From assembly GCA_012514145.1 (NCBI GenBank), contig JAAZAV010000021.1, forward strand, positions 1-64,000: a stretch of 64,000 nucleotides of DNA, written 5' to 3'. A model generated the notes under the pieces. It did no database searches. It worked only from the letters and a program-made list of their open reading frames with translations, and was not told where the DNA came from. Origin of the DNA: Clostridiales bacterium (GTDB lineage: Bacteria; Bacillota; Clostridia; Oscillospirales; CAG-272). Both the position numbers and the translations under genes were made by a program. Below, piece after piece: positions 8,735-16,973 of the stretch; within the stretch, counting starts at the first letter, position 1, and the number at the start of each line of letters is the position of its first letter.

Positions 8735-8763
8735 ATTATACTGTCGCTCAAACGGCATGTCAA
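8735..8763 (-). promoter_or_regulatory. Perfect-consensus promoter of the GH127 operon
   Basis: On the minus strand TTGACA (8763-8758) and TATAAT (8740-8735) are exactly 17 bases apart. The predicted transcript starts near 8728, about 67 bases before the GH127 start codon. Confidence 0.85.
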
Positions 8764-8793
8764 GCACAATAAACGGGAATTAAACACAACAGG

Positions 8794-8824
8794 CGGCTGC
8801 CGGCGATACAATCGCCGGCAGCCG
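8794..8824 (-). terminator. Hairpin terminator of the 8834-9208 lipoprotein gene
   Basis: A 14-base perfect GC-rich stem with a three-base loop lies ten bases after the lipoprotein stop codon. The minus-strand tail after it is only moderately T-rich. Confidence 0.7.
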
Positions 8825-8833
8825 TCCGATATT

Positions 8834-9208
8834 TCAGTTTGCTAATTTCTTATATATGATAACCTTCGCAAGTCCGAGACTTATCTGGCCATCAGTGTCA
8901 AACTGGAAAAAGAAAATGCTGCCGCCCTCTTCTGTATACGCATTGTAGCGGGCTATGCCGTCACTTCCCATAACCATTTCGATATATCCTTTAAATTCGA
9001 GAGTGCCGTCGGAAAAGTATGATTCTATGCCGCCCTTACCGTCCATTACGAGTTTTGCGGCTTCGGCTGCACCGTCAAAGTACCATGTACCCTCGGTTTT
9101 TGAGTAGTCGGCTGTATCTTTCTTCTCACCTTTATCGCCGCACGCGGTAATTATCATAAAAATGGTAAGCAGGATAAGTATTGCAACATAAATCTTTGAT
9201 TTCTTCAT
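8834..9208 (-). CDS. Small lipoprotein of unknown function
   Basis: This 124-residue protein has a lipoprotein signal peptide (MKKSKIYVAILILLTIFMII) and a lipobox ending at Cys23 (ITAC). The charged linker GDKGEKKD is followed by about 90 residues that read like one small beta-rich domain (TEGTWYFDG, KGGIESYFSDGTLEFKGYIE). That pattern recalls small lipocalin-like lipoproteins of Clostridia, but I do not recognise a named family. The ATG at 9208 follows AAAAGGT by ten bases. It ends at a GC-rich hairpin. A promoter at 9575-9603 would give it an unusually long leader of about 360 bases. No function should be assigned. Confidence 0.75.
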   Translation of the reverse strand: MKKSKIYVAILILLTIFMIITACGDKGEKKDTADYSKTEGTWYFDGAAEAAKLVMDGKGGIESYFSDGTLEFKGYIEMVMGSDGIARYNAYTEEGGSIFFFQFDTDGQISLGLAKVIIYKKLAN

Positions 9209-9568
9209 ATAATTATTTACCTTTTCAAAATATAATAATGTTTATCATTGTAAACCGAGTGTTTTGCTAATAGGATAGTACCCACACGCCTGTATGGCTT
9301 TGAATGTTGAATGAACTTAAGGCTTTTCATGCATTGTCCCGCAGAACCACAGCAGAATAAATATAAGGGAATATAAAATATTTAATCTGTGAACTAAATA
9401 ATACTTTCAGATACAGAGTAACGATTCCCGACCCTGTTTACGGTCACTGACCTAAATACTGCCGGATTTAACTATTTTCAACTTGCCGGTATTCACCTAA
9501 GCGTAATTGACTTTTATTTTCTGATATAAGGTCATATGTTTGTTTCATTCCTCCCCATAACAATCGAC
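9209..9568 (-). other. Long 5' leader or intergenic region of the small lipoprotein gene
   Basis: About 360 bases lie between the predicted start of transcription (near 9568) and the lipoprotein start. I see no known riboswitch and no long frame on either strand. A 26-codon minus-strand frame (MKQTYDLISENKS...) begins with an ATG only one base after a GGAGG, too close for normal initiation. The region is AT-rich. Confidence 0.35.
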
Positions 9569-9574
9569 ATTCAG

Positions 9575-9603
9575 ATAATACCCTAATCCTGTCAAAAAGT
9601 CAA
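9575..9603 (-). promoter_or_regulatory. Promoter facing the small lipoprotein gene
   Basis: On the minus strand TTGACT (9603-9598) and TATTAT (9580-9575) are 17 bases apart. It is back to back with the sialidase-like gene promoter at 9650. Confidence 0.55.
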
Positions 9604-9649
9604 TATGCGGTTGCAAATATGAACAAATATCGCATTTAACCGAATTAAG

Positions 9650-9678
9650 TTGACACTTGAATAACGCAGTGTTATAAT
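9650..9678 (+). promoter_or_regulatory. Perfect-consensus promoter of the sialidase-like gene
   Basis: TTGACA at 9650-9655 and TATAAT at 9673-9678 have a 17-base spacer. The start of transcription near 9685 favours the downstream start codon at 9750 over the ATG at 9705, which has no ribosome site. Confidence 0.85.
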
Positions 9679-9749
9679 AGAATTGCATTAAATTGTTCTG
9701 ATAAATGTCTGATTATGTCGGTATATCATACCGGGAAAGGTTTGTGGAA

Positions 9750-10826
9750 ATGGATAAAAGACTTGTACTGAATATTGACCCAACTCCGGAGAACGGACGT
9801 AACAGCGAGGGCTCGTTCCTTCGTGCTCCGAACGGTGACATACTCTTTGCATACAGCCGGTACCGGACATCCGAAAGCGGCGACGACAGTCCCTGTGACA
9901 TTGCGCTGCGACGTTCGTCGGACGAGGGCGAAACCTGGTCTGAACCGACAATCATAGCAAAATCGGCCTTTTTCGGTGTCTCGAACGTAATGAGCGTTTC
10001 AGGCTTGATGCTGAAGGACGGCAGACTTTGCTTCTTTATGCTGATCAAAGAAAACGACGGCAGCTCCACAATCGGACGCGCCGTATCATCCGATGGTTTT
10101 AACTTTGAAGTTTCCCGCTGCGCCTGCAATTATCTCCGCAACTACTATGTTATCAATAACGACCGCTTTGTGCGTCTTGCTGACGGCAGAATAGCAGCGC
10201 CGGCAGCCAAACATGATGTTGGTCTCGATGTGATAGACCGCAATATGAAGTATGGTTTTGATCCGGCGATAGCCGTTGTGTTGATTTCGTCGGACGACGG
10301 TGAGAGCTTCAGCTGCATGAGCCCCAGAGTTTCTCTTACAATTCGTCAGAACGGCGGCACCGGAATGCAGGAACCTGGTATTATTGAATATCCCGGTTAT
10401 CATCGCATGTGGGCGCGCACTTCGGCAGGCTATCAGTACGAGTGTTATTCATTTGACGGCATGAGAACCTTCTCACAGCCCGAACCGTCGCAGTTTACCT
10501 CCCCCTGCTCTCCCCTTGGCATGTGGCGGCTTTCGGACGGTACTGTATATGCGGTCTACAATCCCATTCCCAGATACAACGGCCGCAGCCATCCCGAATG
10601 GTATTCCGACCGTACGCCTTTGGTTATCCGCAAGTCATCGGACGGTGTAAACTTCGGTCCGCTCAATTATATCGAGGACGATCCGGCGCGGGGTTACTGC
10701 TACCCGGCTATATTTGAAACTAAGGACGGCTGTCTGCTCTGCGCCTACTGCCGCGGGAATGCCGACGACAGAGGCTGTCTCAATCGTCTCGGCATAATGA
10801 AAATAACCAAATCAACAATCGAATAG
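9750..10826 (+). CDS. Sialidase-superfamily (BNR/Asp-box) beta-propeller protein
   Basis: This 358-residue protein has no signal peptide. Asp-box repeats mark blades of a six-bladed sialidase-type propeller: SSDEGETW near residue 55, SSDDGESF near 185 and SSDGVNF near 295. Sequences such as EGSFLRAPNGDILFAYSRY and MLKDGRLCFFM fit the bacterial sialidase-like group. I cannot confirm the full arginine triad of true GH33 sialidases, so another exo-glycosidase or a binding role is possible. The chosen ATG (9750) follows GGGAAAGG by eight bases. An upstream ATG at 9705 lacks a ribosome site. A small membrane protein and a serpin gene follow, perhaps as one transcript. Confidence 0.75.
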   Translation: MDKRLVLNIDPTPENGRNSEGSFLRAPNGDILFAYSRYRTSESGDDSPCDIALRRSSDEGETWSEPTIIAKSAFFGVSNVMSVSGLMLKDGRLCFFMLIKENDGSSTIGRAVSSDGFNFEVSRCACNYLRNYYVINNDRFVRLADGRIAAPAAKHDVGLDVIDRNMKYGFDPAIAVVLISSDDGESFSCMSPRVSLTIRQNGGTGMQEPGIIEYPGYHRMWARTSAGYQYECYSFDGMRTFSQPEPSQFTSPCSPLGMWRLSDGTVYAVYNPIPRYNGRSHPEWYSDRTPLVIRKSSDGVNFGPLNYIEDDPARGYCYPAIFETKDGCLLCAYCRGNADDRGCLNRLGIMKITKSTIE

Positions 10827-10848
10827 GCTGTTTCTCAAGGTCTTCAGT

Positions 10849-11211
10849 ATGTTTTCAATCTACAACGCTTTCATAAGTGTTACTGGTGCGGAAATCTGGT
10901 TCATCTTCTTCCTAATATGCGGCGCGCTTTATCTGCTTATGAGTTTTTTGTGGCGCTGCAACCGATGCGGCTGGCTTCTGGTGCTTATCGGTATAATAAC
11001 CGCCGGCGTTATCTGCGATGCGGTGTGGTATCTCGCTTTTTTCCCTGGCGGTGAATATCTCAACAGCGGGTTGGGGAGCATGTATCTGCTGCTTCTCTGG
11101 CCGGGGATGCTTATGATAGCAGATATTGCCGTTACCACCGTCAACATCGTCAGGTACCAGCCGGACAAACCACCGGATAAGAACGACAAAAAGTCAGATA
11201 CGGATAAATAA
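10849..11211 (+). CDS. Small integral membrane protein, unknown function
   Basis: This 120-residue protein has about four predicted membrane helices (near residues 13-35, 42-65, 75-95 and 88-105, with some overlap) and a hydrophilic Lys/Asp-rich C-terminal tail (YQPDKPPDKNDKKSDTDK). A CNRCGW sequence between helices one and two places two cysteines at the membrane edge. The ATG at 10849 follows AAGG by seven bases. It lies 22 bases after the sialidase-like gene and ends 58 bases before the serpin start, so co-transcription is likely. I recognise no family. The count of helices is by eye. Confidence 0.65.
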   Translation: MFSIYNAFISVTGAEIWFIFFLICGALYLLMSFLWRCNRCGWLLVLIGIITAGVICDAVWYLAFFPGGEYLNSGLGSMYLLLLWPGMLMIADIAVTTVNIVRYQPDKPPDKNDKKSDTDK

Positions 11212-11269
11212 CCGATGCGGCAGCGGGGCAGCTGCATTCAGCCAAGGGAGGTACATACAGAAAACATTT

Positions 11270-12562
11270 ATGATAATCACGAAATCATCATTACGCAAAT
11301 ACCTGTGCCTTATACTTGCATGTACGCTTGTTCTCAGCTTGTGTGCATGCGGCGGAATCAAACCGATAAACAATGTAAAATACGAATATCCTCCCTCCAC
11401 AGGCAGCGATAACCGTATAGAATACATGAAGGCAAACACCCCGGATGAGAGCTTTGTTGATGCGGTGAACGGTTTTTCATACCGGACTGCCGACAAACTG
11501 CTGACCTCCGGGACCGAAGGCGGAACTAATGTATGCTACTCTCCGCTTTCGCTCTACTTAACATTAGCATTAGCAACAGCAGGCGCAGAGGGAGAGACAC
11601 GCTCTGAACTCGCTGCATTGATCGGCTATGACAGCGAGGTTGATACGGCTGTACTTGCCGAAAACTGCGGCAAACTGCTGCGCCGTATATCCTCGAAAAG
11701 TCTGACCGGGCATCTAAAGATTGCAAATTCGCTCTGGGCGGACGATTCGATTGAACTTATAAAGAGTTTCGCGGATATGGCCGCCGACAGCTTTTTCGCT
11801 TCGGTTTACAGCGCCGATCTGCAGTCTTCGGATACACATGCCGCGATGAAGCGCTGGGTTAAGGATAACACTTCGGGCAGCATTGACCCCTCAATTTATG
11901 TTGATCCTCTTGCCATATTGTCGCTTATGAACACGGTCGACTTCACCGACCAGTGGATAGACCGCTTCGATGCATCGAACAATAGCACGGGAGTGTTTCA
12001 CGCACCGAACGGAGATATTAACGTCGAATACATGAACAGCAGATACTCATCACATTATTATGCCTACGGAGACAAGTGGGTAACCTCCTCGCTTGGTCTT
12101 AAGGGTGCAACATCGATGGTGTTTATTCTGCCGGATGAAGGTATTTCACCCGAGGAACTGATATCCGAATACGGAATCGACGCTCTGATAAACGGCGGCG
12201 AAGCCGGTTCCGGTGAGGTTATCTGGCAGCTGCCTAAGTTTAAGTTCGAGACAAAAACCGGACTTGATGAAATGATTAAAGAGATGGGTGCCGCATCGGC
12301 GTATGATCCCGACAATGCCGATTTTGCCGGAATTACGTCTTTCAAGCCTGTGTGGATCGGCAGCATCGTTCAGCAGACGGTTATAGAAATCGACGAGAAA
12401 GGCGTTTCGGCGGCGGCTTTCACGAATATTCAGTACGCGGGAGCAGCAATGCCCGAAGGCAGAGCCGATATGATACTCGACCGTCCATTTATATTCGCGG
12501 TGACATCATACGGCAGCATACCGCTCTTTACAGGAGTTATCAATCAGCCGACGATTAAGTGA
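11270..12562 (+). CDS. Serpin-family protease inhibitor, lipoprotein-anchored
   Basis: This 430-residue serpin should trap a target protease by reactive-loop insertion at the outer face of the cell. The ATG at 11270 begins a signal peptide ending in the lipobox LCAC. The ribosome site AAGGGAGG lies 17 bases upstream, unusually far. Serpin landmarks are NVCYSPLSLYLTLALATAGAEGET near the N-terminus, MNTVDFTDQW, a MVFILPDEG strand and the C-terminal DRPFIFAVTS. The reactive loop (12395-12454) reads EKGVSAAAFTNIQYAGAAMP, giving a predicted Ala-Ala scissile bond, as in elastase-type targets. P14 Val and P9 Phe are unusual for an inhibitory hinge, so weak or absent inhibition is possible. It follows a sialidase-like and a membrane protein gene. 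Confidence 0.9.
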   Translation: MIITKSSLRKYLCLILACTLVLSLCACGGIKPINNVKYEYPPSTGSDNRIEYMKANTPDESFVDAVNGFSYRTADKLLTSGTEGGTNVCYSPLSLYLTLALATAGAEGETRSELAALIGYDSEVDTAVLAENCGKLLRRISSKSLTGHLKIANSLWADDSIELIKSFADMAADSFFASVYSADLQSSDTHAAMKRWVKDNTSGSIDPSIYVDPLAILSLMNTVDFTDQWIDRFDASNNSTGVFHAPNGDINVEYMNSRYSSHYYAYGDKWVTSSLGLKGATSMVFILPDEGISPEELISEYGIDALINGGEAGSGEVIWQLPKFKFETKTGLDEMIKEMGAASAYDPDNADFAGITSFKPVWIGSIVQQTVIEIDEKGVSAAAFTNIQYAGAAMPEGRADMILDRPFIFAVTSYGSIPLFTGVINQPTIK

Positions 12563-12677
12563 CATCGGCCTTACTTTGTCCTTATAAACATGCATATTTT
12601 ATATCTATTTAAGTCATAATTATGCAGTATTTCCCTGAATCGCGCTTATAATATGCATAATATGTTAGATATTGCCA

Positions 12678-12732
12678 TTGACACAGGTGAACTTTGGTGA
12701 TATAATAATATTTGTTTTACGGGTACCGTAAA
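12678..12732 (+). promoter_or_regulatory. Perfect-consensus promoter with +1 hairpin or operator before the ECF gene
   Basis: TTGACA (12678-12683) and TATAAT (12701-12706) are 17 bases apart. The inverted repeat TTTACGG-GTA-CCGTAAA at 12716-12732 begins just after the expected transcription start. It could be a repressor site or an mRNA 5' stem. No known riboswitch fold is seen in the roughly 50-base leader. Confidence 0.75.
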
Positions 12733-12765
12733 GCAGTAATAACTTTCCTGAAAGGATGATTGAAT

Positions 12766-13383
12766 TTGGCAGTCAGATACAACATTTCAAACAAAACACG
12801 CTATATCACACGGATCGCAATACTTGCGGGTTTGATCATCATCATGGCTTTTACTCCGCTGGGTTACCTTAGAATCGGTGTTATTTCAATTTCTTTTCTT
12901 GCCCTTCCTGTAGCTATTGGAGGTATCCTTCTCGGACCTAAGGGCGGTGCTATTCTCGGCGGTGTATTCGGTCTTACAAGTTTCATACAGTGCTTCGGTA
13001 TCGACGCATTCGGCGTCATGCTAATGGGAATAAACCCGGTGGGTACTTTCATAATGTGTGTGGTTGCACGTGTTATGATGGGCTGGTGTTCGGCAATGAT
13101 TTTCAGACTGCTGCGGAATGTCAGACCCGGAATCATCGCTTATATGGTATCCAGCGTGTCTGCAGCACTTCTCAACACAGCCTTCTTTGTAGGTATGCTC
13201 CTGCTTTTCTTCGGCAACAACAGTGAGGTCCAGGAATTCATGGGTGTTAAAAGAGTAATCGATTTTCTGCCGATTCTTCTCACTTTCAACGCGCTTATCG
13301 AAGCAGCGGTTTGCCTTGTTGCGGGTACGGCGGTAGCAAAACTCCTGAGTGCCGCTCTACCGGAACTCAAGCCTGAGGATTGA
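12766..13383 (+). CDS. ECF transporter S component (substrate-binding membrane subunit)
   Basis: This 205-residue membrane protein has about six helices. It belongs to the PF12822 ECF S-component group, recognised by FTPLGYLRIGVISISFLALP followed by VAIGGILLGPKGGAILGGVFG. S components bind a vitamin or similar micronutrient and work with shared EcfA/EcfT subunits, which are not in this window. The TTG at 12766 lies nine bases after AAAGGA. A TTG at 12760 in the same frame is only three bases from the site. The gene stands alone under its own strong promoter at 12678. The similarity is to pantothenate- or riboflavin-type components, but the ligand cannot be fixed from sequence. Confidence 0.85.
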   Translation: MAVRYNISNKTRYITRIAILAGLIIIMAFTPLGYLRIGVISISFLALPVAIGGILLGPKGGAILGGVFGLTSFIQCFGIDAFGVMLMGINPVGTFIMCVVARVMMGWCSAMIFRLLRNVRPGIIAYMVSSVSAALLNTAFFVGMLLLFFGNNSEVQEFMGVKRVIDFLPILLTFNALIEAAVCLVAGTAVAKLLSAALPELKPED

Positions 13384-13470
13384 GCATTCTGTCCGCATAC
13401 GCATAATACTGTCTGAGATCGCAATAAACATTTATAACTGCGAAAATTAATCAAATAAACGAGGTTGCAC

Positions 13471-14955
13471 ATGAAAAAAACGGTATCACTACTGCTTATT
13501 TTCTGCATGGCGCTTACAATTGCAGCCTGCGGTAGCCACGACGCAGCTGTGCCGGATCAGACCACTGCGGCTGCCAGTGAAACGGAAGCCGTAACCGAGA
13601 CCACTCTGTATATGGAAGACGATCTCCCGGATACTCTCGATTATAACGGCCGCACGGTTACCACATTCGGCTGGAGCGGTGCAAGCATTGAGGAGTTTTT
13701 TGTTGAGGAGATAAACGGCGAAATCATAAATGACTCCATTTTTGAGCGGAATCTCGCGGTCAGCGAGCGTCTCAATGTTGACCTGCAATATCATATTGAG
13801 CCGGGCGCAAACGCACAGCGCAAGGAATGGGTAAATTCGGTATCAAAAGCTGTCATGTCCGGCGAGGGCTCATATGATATAACCGCCGGCTATTCCATGT
13901 GCGGTGCATCGCTGGCTTCCGCAGGCATGGTTCTCGAGCTTTCCGGTCTTGAATATCTTGACTTTGAGAAGCCCTGGTGGCCTGATTCTCTTATGAAAGA
14001 AGCCGTGGTCGGAGATAAGCTCTATTTCGCCTCTGGGGACATATCTTCCCGTATGCTGGCGTACATATTCGGCGTGTTCTTCAACAAAAAACTCGCCGAA
14101 TCATACGGAATCTCCGGTCTCTATGAAACCGTCACTGATGGCAGCTGGACAACTGACAAGATGACCTCGATGATTAAAGATGTTTACAGCGATGTGAATG
14201 GCGACGGCAACAAGGGCGAGGAGGATCTTTACGGCTTGCTTGTTCACATAACCTACAGCGACTCGCTTTACTTCGCCAACGGTCTTCGTACAACTGAACT
14301 CGACAGCGACGGGCGCCCGGTGCTTTCAGAGGACTTCCTCGGAGTTAAAGCTCAGACACTGCTTGAGAAGTTAGTCGGAATTTTTGCAGAGAATTATGCA
14401 TTCCTGCAGAACTACGGAACCAACGGCGACGGCTATAACCGTGCAAAGGCAATATTCGTCGGCGAACGTGCGATATTCATGATAGGCGAGCTTAACTTGG
14501 CCATGAATACTCTGCGCGACACTGAAATTTCCTACGGCATACTCCCGATTCCGAAGGGCTCGGAAACTCAGGACAGCTACCGTACGGTTATGTCGTTCCC
14601 ATACACTCTCTACGGAGTTCCGCTTGACGCTAAGGATCCCGAAATGTCCGGAGCGGTTATGGAGTGTCTCGCCTCCGAGAGCTACCGTACCGTTTCACCG
14701 GCGATTTTCGAGATTTCGCTTAAGGTCAAGTATTCCGAGGATGTGGAGATGTCAGAGATGTACGATATTATCCGCGGTTCGGTTGTCTTTGATTTCGGGC
14801 GCATTTTCAACGACAATCTCTCATCTCAAACTTACAGCCTGTTCCGCAATTCGGTGTTGAACGGCAACACCGACTGGGCATCAACAATTGCAAAGAACAA
14901 AGATTCGCTTTCCGCTATGCTGGACACTGTGGTCACTTCCCTGATGGGTGAATAA
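13471..14955 (+). CDS. Extracellular solute-binding lipoprotein (sugar ABC type), paralog 3
   Basis: This 494-residue predicted sugar-binding lipoprotein starts at ATG 13471, six bases after GAGG. The signal peptide MKKTVSLLLIFCMALTIAAC ends at lipobox Cys20. A Thr/Glu-rich linker precedes the paralogous core: DLPDTLDYNGR, GEIINDSIFERN, EKPWWPDS, the calcium-loop-like DVNGDGNKGEED, YGILPIPKG and a C-terminal LASESYRTVSPAIFE block. It stands alone between an ECF S component and recQ and ends at its own terminator, so the neighbours give no hint of ligand. It resembles the lipoproteins at 266, 4170 and 20891 more than typical maltose-type binding proteins. Confidence 0.87.
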   Translation: MKKTVSLLLIFCMALTIAACGSHDAAVPDQTTAAASETEAVTETTLYMEDDLPDTLDYNGRTVTTFGWSGASIEEFFVEEINGEIINDSIFERNLAVSERLNVDLQYHIEPGANAQRKEWVNSVSKAVMSGEGSYDITAGYSMCGASLASAGMVLELSGLEYLDFEKPWWPDSLMKEAVVGDKLYFASGDISSRMLAYIFGVFFNKKLAESYGISGLYETVTDGSWTTDKMTSMIKDVYSDVNGDGNKGEEDLYGLLVHITYSDSLYFANGLRTTELDSDGRPVLSEDFLGVKAQTLLEKLVGIFAENYAFLQNYGTNGDGYNRAKAIFVGERAIFMIGELNLAMNTLRDTEISYGILPIPKGSETQDSYRTVMSFPYTLYGVPLDAKDPEMSGAVMECLASESYRTVSPAIFEISLKVKYSEDVEMSEMYDIIRGSVVFDFGRIFNDNLSSQTYSLFRNSVLNGNTDWASTIAKNKDSLSAMLDTVVTSLMGE

Positions 14956-14965
14956 GATTTCTAAT

Positions 14966-14999
14966 AACAGTCTCTCGAGACATCGGGGGACTGTTTTTC
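14966..14999 (+). terminator. Rho-independent terminator
   Basis: A 12-pair stem (AACAGTCTCTCG with CGGGGGACTGTT, including two or three G-U pairs) is followed by TTTCTT. It lies ten bases after the lipoprotein stop and just before the recQ promoter. Confidence 0.75.
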
Positions 15000-15002
15000 T
15001 TA

Positions 15003-15031
15003 TTGAATAAATGCTCCGGCTGTGATATAAT
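15003..15031 (+). promoter_or_regulatory. recQ promoter
   Basis: TTGAAT (15003-15008) and TATAAT (15026-15031) are 17 bases apart. Because the -35 box coincides with an in-frame TTG at 15003, that codon cannot be the start of recQ. Confidence 0.7.
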
Positions 15032-15047
15032 ATTCTCATTGAAATAC

Positions 15048-16898
15048 ATGGCGGTATCATTGATGCAACACGACAGAAAAATTGATGCTCTCAAACAATA
15101 TTTCGGGTATACCTCCTTCCGCCCCGGACAGGAGGAAATTGTTGATTGTCTTTGTTCGGGACGTGATGCGCTTTGCGTTATGCCGACCGGCGGCGGGAAG
15201 TCTATCTGTTATCAGCTGCCGGCACTGCTCTCCGACGGGGTTGCTCTTATCATATCACCGCTGATTTCACTGATGGCGGATCAGGTGGCGGCGTTAAAAA
15301 CTGCCGGCATACGCGCCGCTTATGTCAACAGTACCCTGACCTCCGAGCAATACTTTAAGGTTGAAGCGAACATCGCCAACTCGGTCTACCGCCTGGCATA
15401 TGTAGCGCCCGAACGGCTTGACAGCGACAGCTTCATTGCGCTCTGTCAAAAAATCAAAATCTCGCTTATAGCCGTGGACGAGGCGCACTGCGTATCCCAA
15501 TGGGGACAGGATTTCCGGCCGAGTTATCTGAGGATTGCGGATTTCATAAACAATCTGCCGCGGCGCCCGACTGTTGCCGCCTTCACCGCTACGGCTACAG
15601 TTGCCGTCCGTGAGGACATTATACGGTTGTTAGATCTGATTAATCCTCATCTGACGGTCACGGGCTTTGACCGACCTAATCTGCGGTTTACGGTTTTGAA
15701 CTGCAAGGAATCAGAAAAGGAAAACCGTCTCCTGGGGCTGATACGTTCGAGGCAAGGACAGAGCGGCATAGTTTACTGCTCATCGCGGCGGGCGGTTGAA
15801 AAGCTCTGCGATATGCTCAATAACTCCGATATACCGGCTACGCGCTATCATGCGGGTCTTGACCCGGAGGAACGAAAAGCGAATCAGGATGATTTCATAT
15901 ATGACCGGCGGCAGGTTATGACCGCAACGAACGCCTTCGGCATGGGTATAGACAAATCGAATGTCTCCTATGTTATTCACTATAACATGCCGAAGGACAT
16001 AGAAAGCTATTATCAGGAAGCCGGGCGTGCGGGCCGCGACGGAAGCGATGCAGACTGTATTTTGCTTTTCTCTCCCCGTGATATCAAAAGTGCGCTGTGG
16101 ATGATTGACAATCCGGAAGAAAATCCGGAGCTAAGTGAAGAACAGAAAAAAATTATACGCGATCTTACAATAAAGCGCCTGAACAGAATGGTCGGGTACT
16201 GCCGTACCGACGGATGCCTGCGGACATATATGCTTAAATACTTCGGCGAAAACGCCTCCGGCAGCTGTGGCAACTGCTCAAACTGCAGCGGTTCACCGGC
16301 GCTGCGCCGCGATATCACAATCGATGCCCAAAAGGTGCTTTGCTGTGTAATACGTACCGGCGAGCGTTACGGAATCAATATGATAGCGGATGTACTTCTC
16401 GGGAGAAGCACAGAACGCATGCTTGAGCTTGGTTTTGACAGCCTGTCTACATACGGGATTATGAAGGATTCGTCGGAACAGCACATAAAGAAGGTCATAG
16501 ACGCTCTGACTGCACGGGGGTACGCCGAAATCAGCGGTGAATACCCGATTCTGCGTCTGACAGAAACCTCTCACGATATAATATATGGCAGGGATAAACT
16601 TACTATGGTTGTCAGAGAGCCTGAAAAGAAAGCGACAGCCGGCAAAAAAGCCTCCACGGATAGGGCAGAGGCGGAGAATAAACAGCTGTTTAACGCCCTT
16701 AGGGTTCTGCGCCGTGAAATCTCCGACCGGCTGGGAGTACCGGCATATGTTGTCTTCAGCGACGCAACTATAATAGATATGTGCAACCGTATGCCTTCGA
16801 ATCACAGCGAGTTTCTAAAGGTATCGGGTGTCGGGGAGAATAAATGCAGCCGCTACGCAGATGCTTTCATTAAGGTAATCAATTTATATCGGAATTGA
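15048..16898 (+). CDS. recQ: ATP-dependent DNA helicase RecQ
   Basis: About 616 residues, a complete 3'-5' RecQ helicase for recombination and fork repair in the cytoplasm. The order is: Walker A MPTGGGKS near residue 45, DEAH at 144-147 in VDEAHCVSQWG, helicase motif VI QEAGRAGRDG, an RQC zinc site built from CRTDGC and CGNCSNC near 385-410, and a C-terminal HRDC domain (last 75 residues, ending in VSGVGENKCSRYADAFI). The promoter at 15003 rules out upstream starts. ATG 15048 and ATG 15063 are both possible, and neither has a clear ribosome site. Its length matches canonical RecQ. It is monocistronic or weakly linked to the next gene. Confidence 0.95.
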   Translation: MAVSLMQHDRKIDALKQYFGYTSFRPGQEEIVDCLCSGRDALCVMPTGGGKSICYQLPALLSDGVALIISPLISLMADQVAALKTAGIRAAYVNSTLTSEQYFKVEANIANSVYRLAYVAPERLDSDSFIALCQKIKISLIAVDEAHCVSQWGQDFRPSYLRIADFINNLPRRPTVAAFTATATVAVREDIIRLLDLINPHLTVTGFDRPNLRFTVLNCKESEKENRLLGLIRSRQGQSGIVYCSSRRAVEKLCDMLNNSDIPATRYHAGLDPEERKANQDDFIYDRRQVMTATNAFGMGIDKSNVSYVIHYNMPKDIESYYQEAGRAGRDGSDADCILLFSPRDIKSALWMIDNPEENPELSEEQKKIIRDLTIKRLNRMVGYCRTDGCLRTYMLKYFGENASGSCGNCSNCSGSPALRRDITIDAQKVLCCVIRTGERYGINMIADVLLGRSTERMLELGFDSLSTYGIMKDSSEQHIKKVIDALTARGYAEISGEYPILRLTETSHDIIYGRDKLTMVVREPEKKATAGKKASTDRAEAENKQLFNALRVLRREISDRLGVPAYVVFSDATIIDMCNRMPSNHSEFLKVSGVGENKCSRYADAFIKVINLYRN

Positions 16899-16973
16899 TA
16901 AACAGAATTGTAAAAGCTGTATATTAAGCAAAACACAACTTATAAGAATAACAATTTCGCACCTGGAGGTTAT

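Noticed and set aside
9209-9568. Possible riboswitch in the long leader
   Set aside because: No conserved core of a known class could be found by eye, so it is reported only as an unexplained leader.
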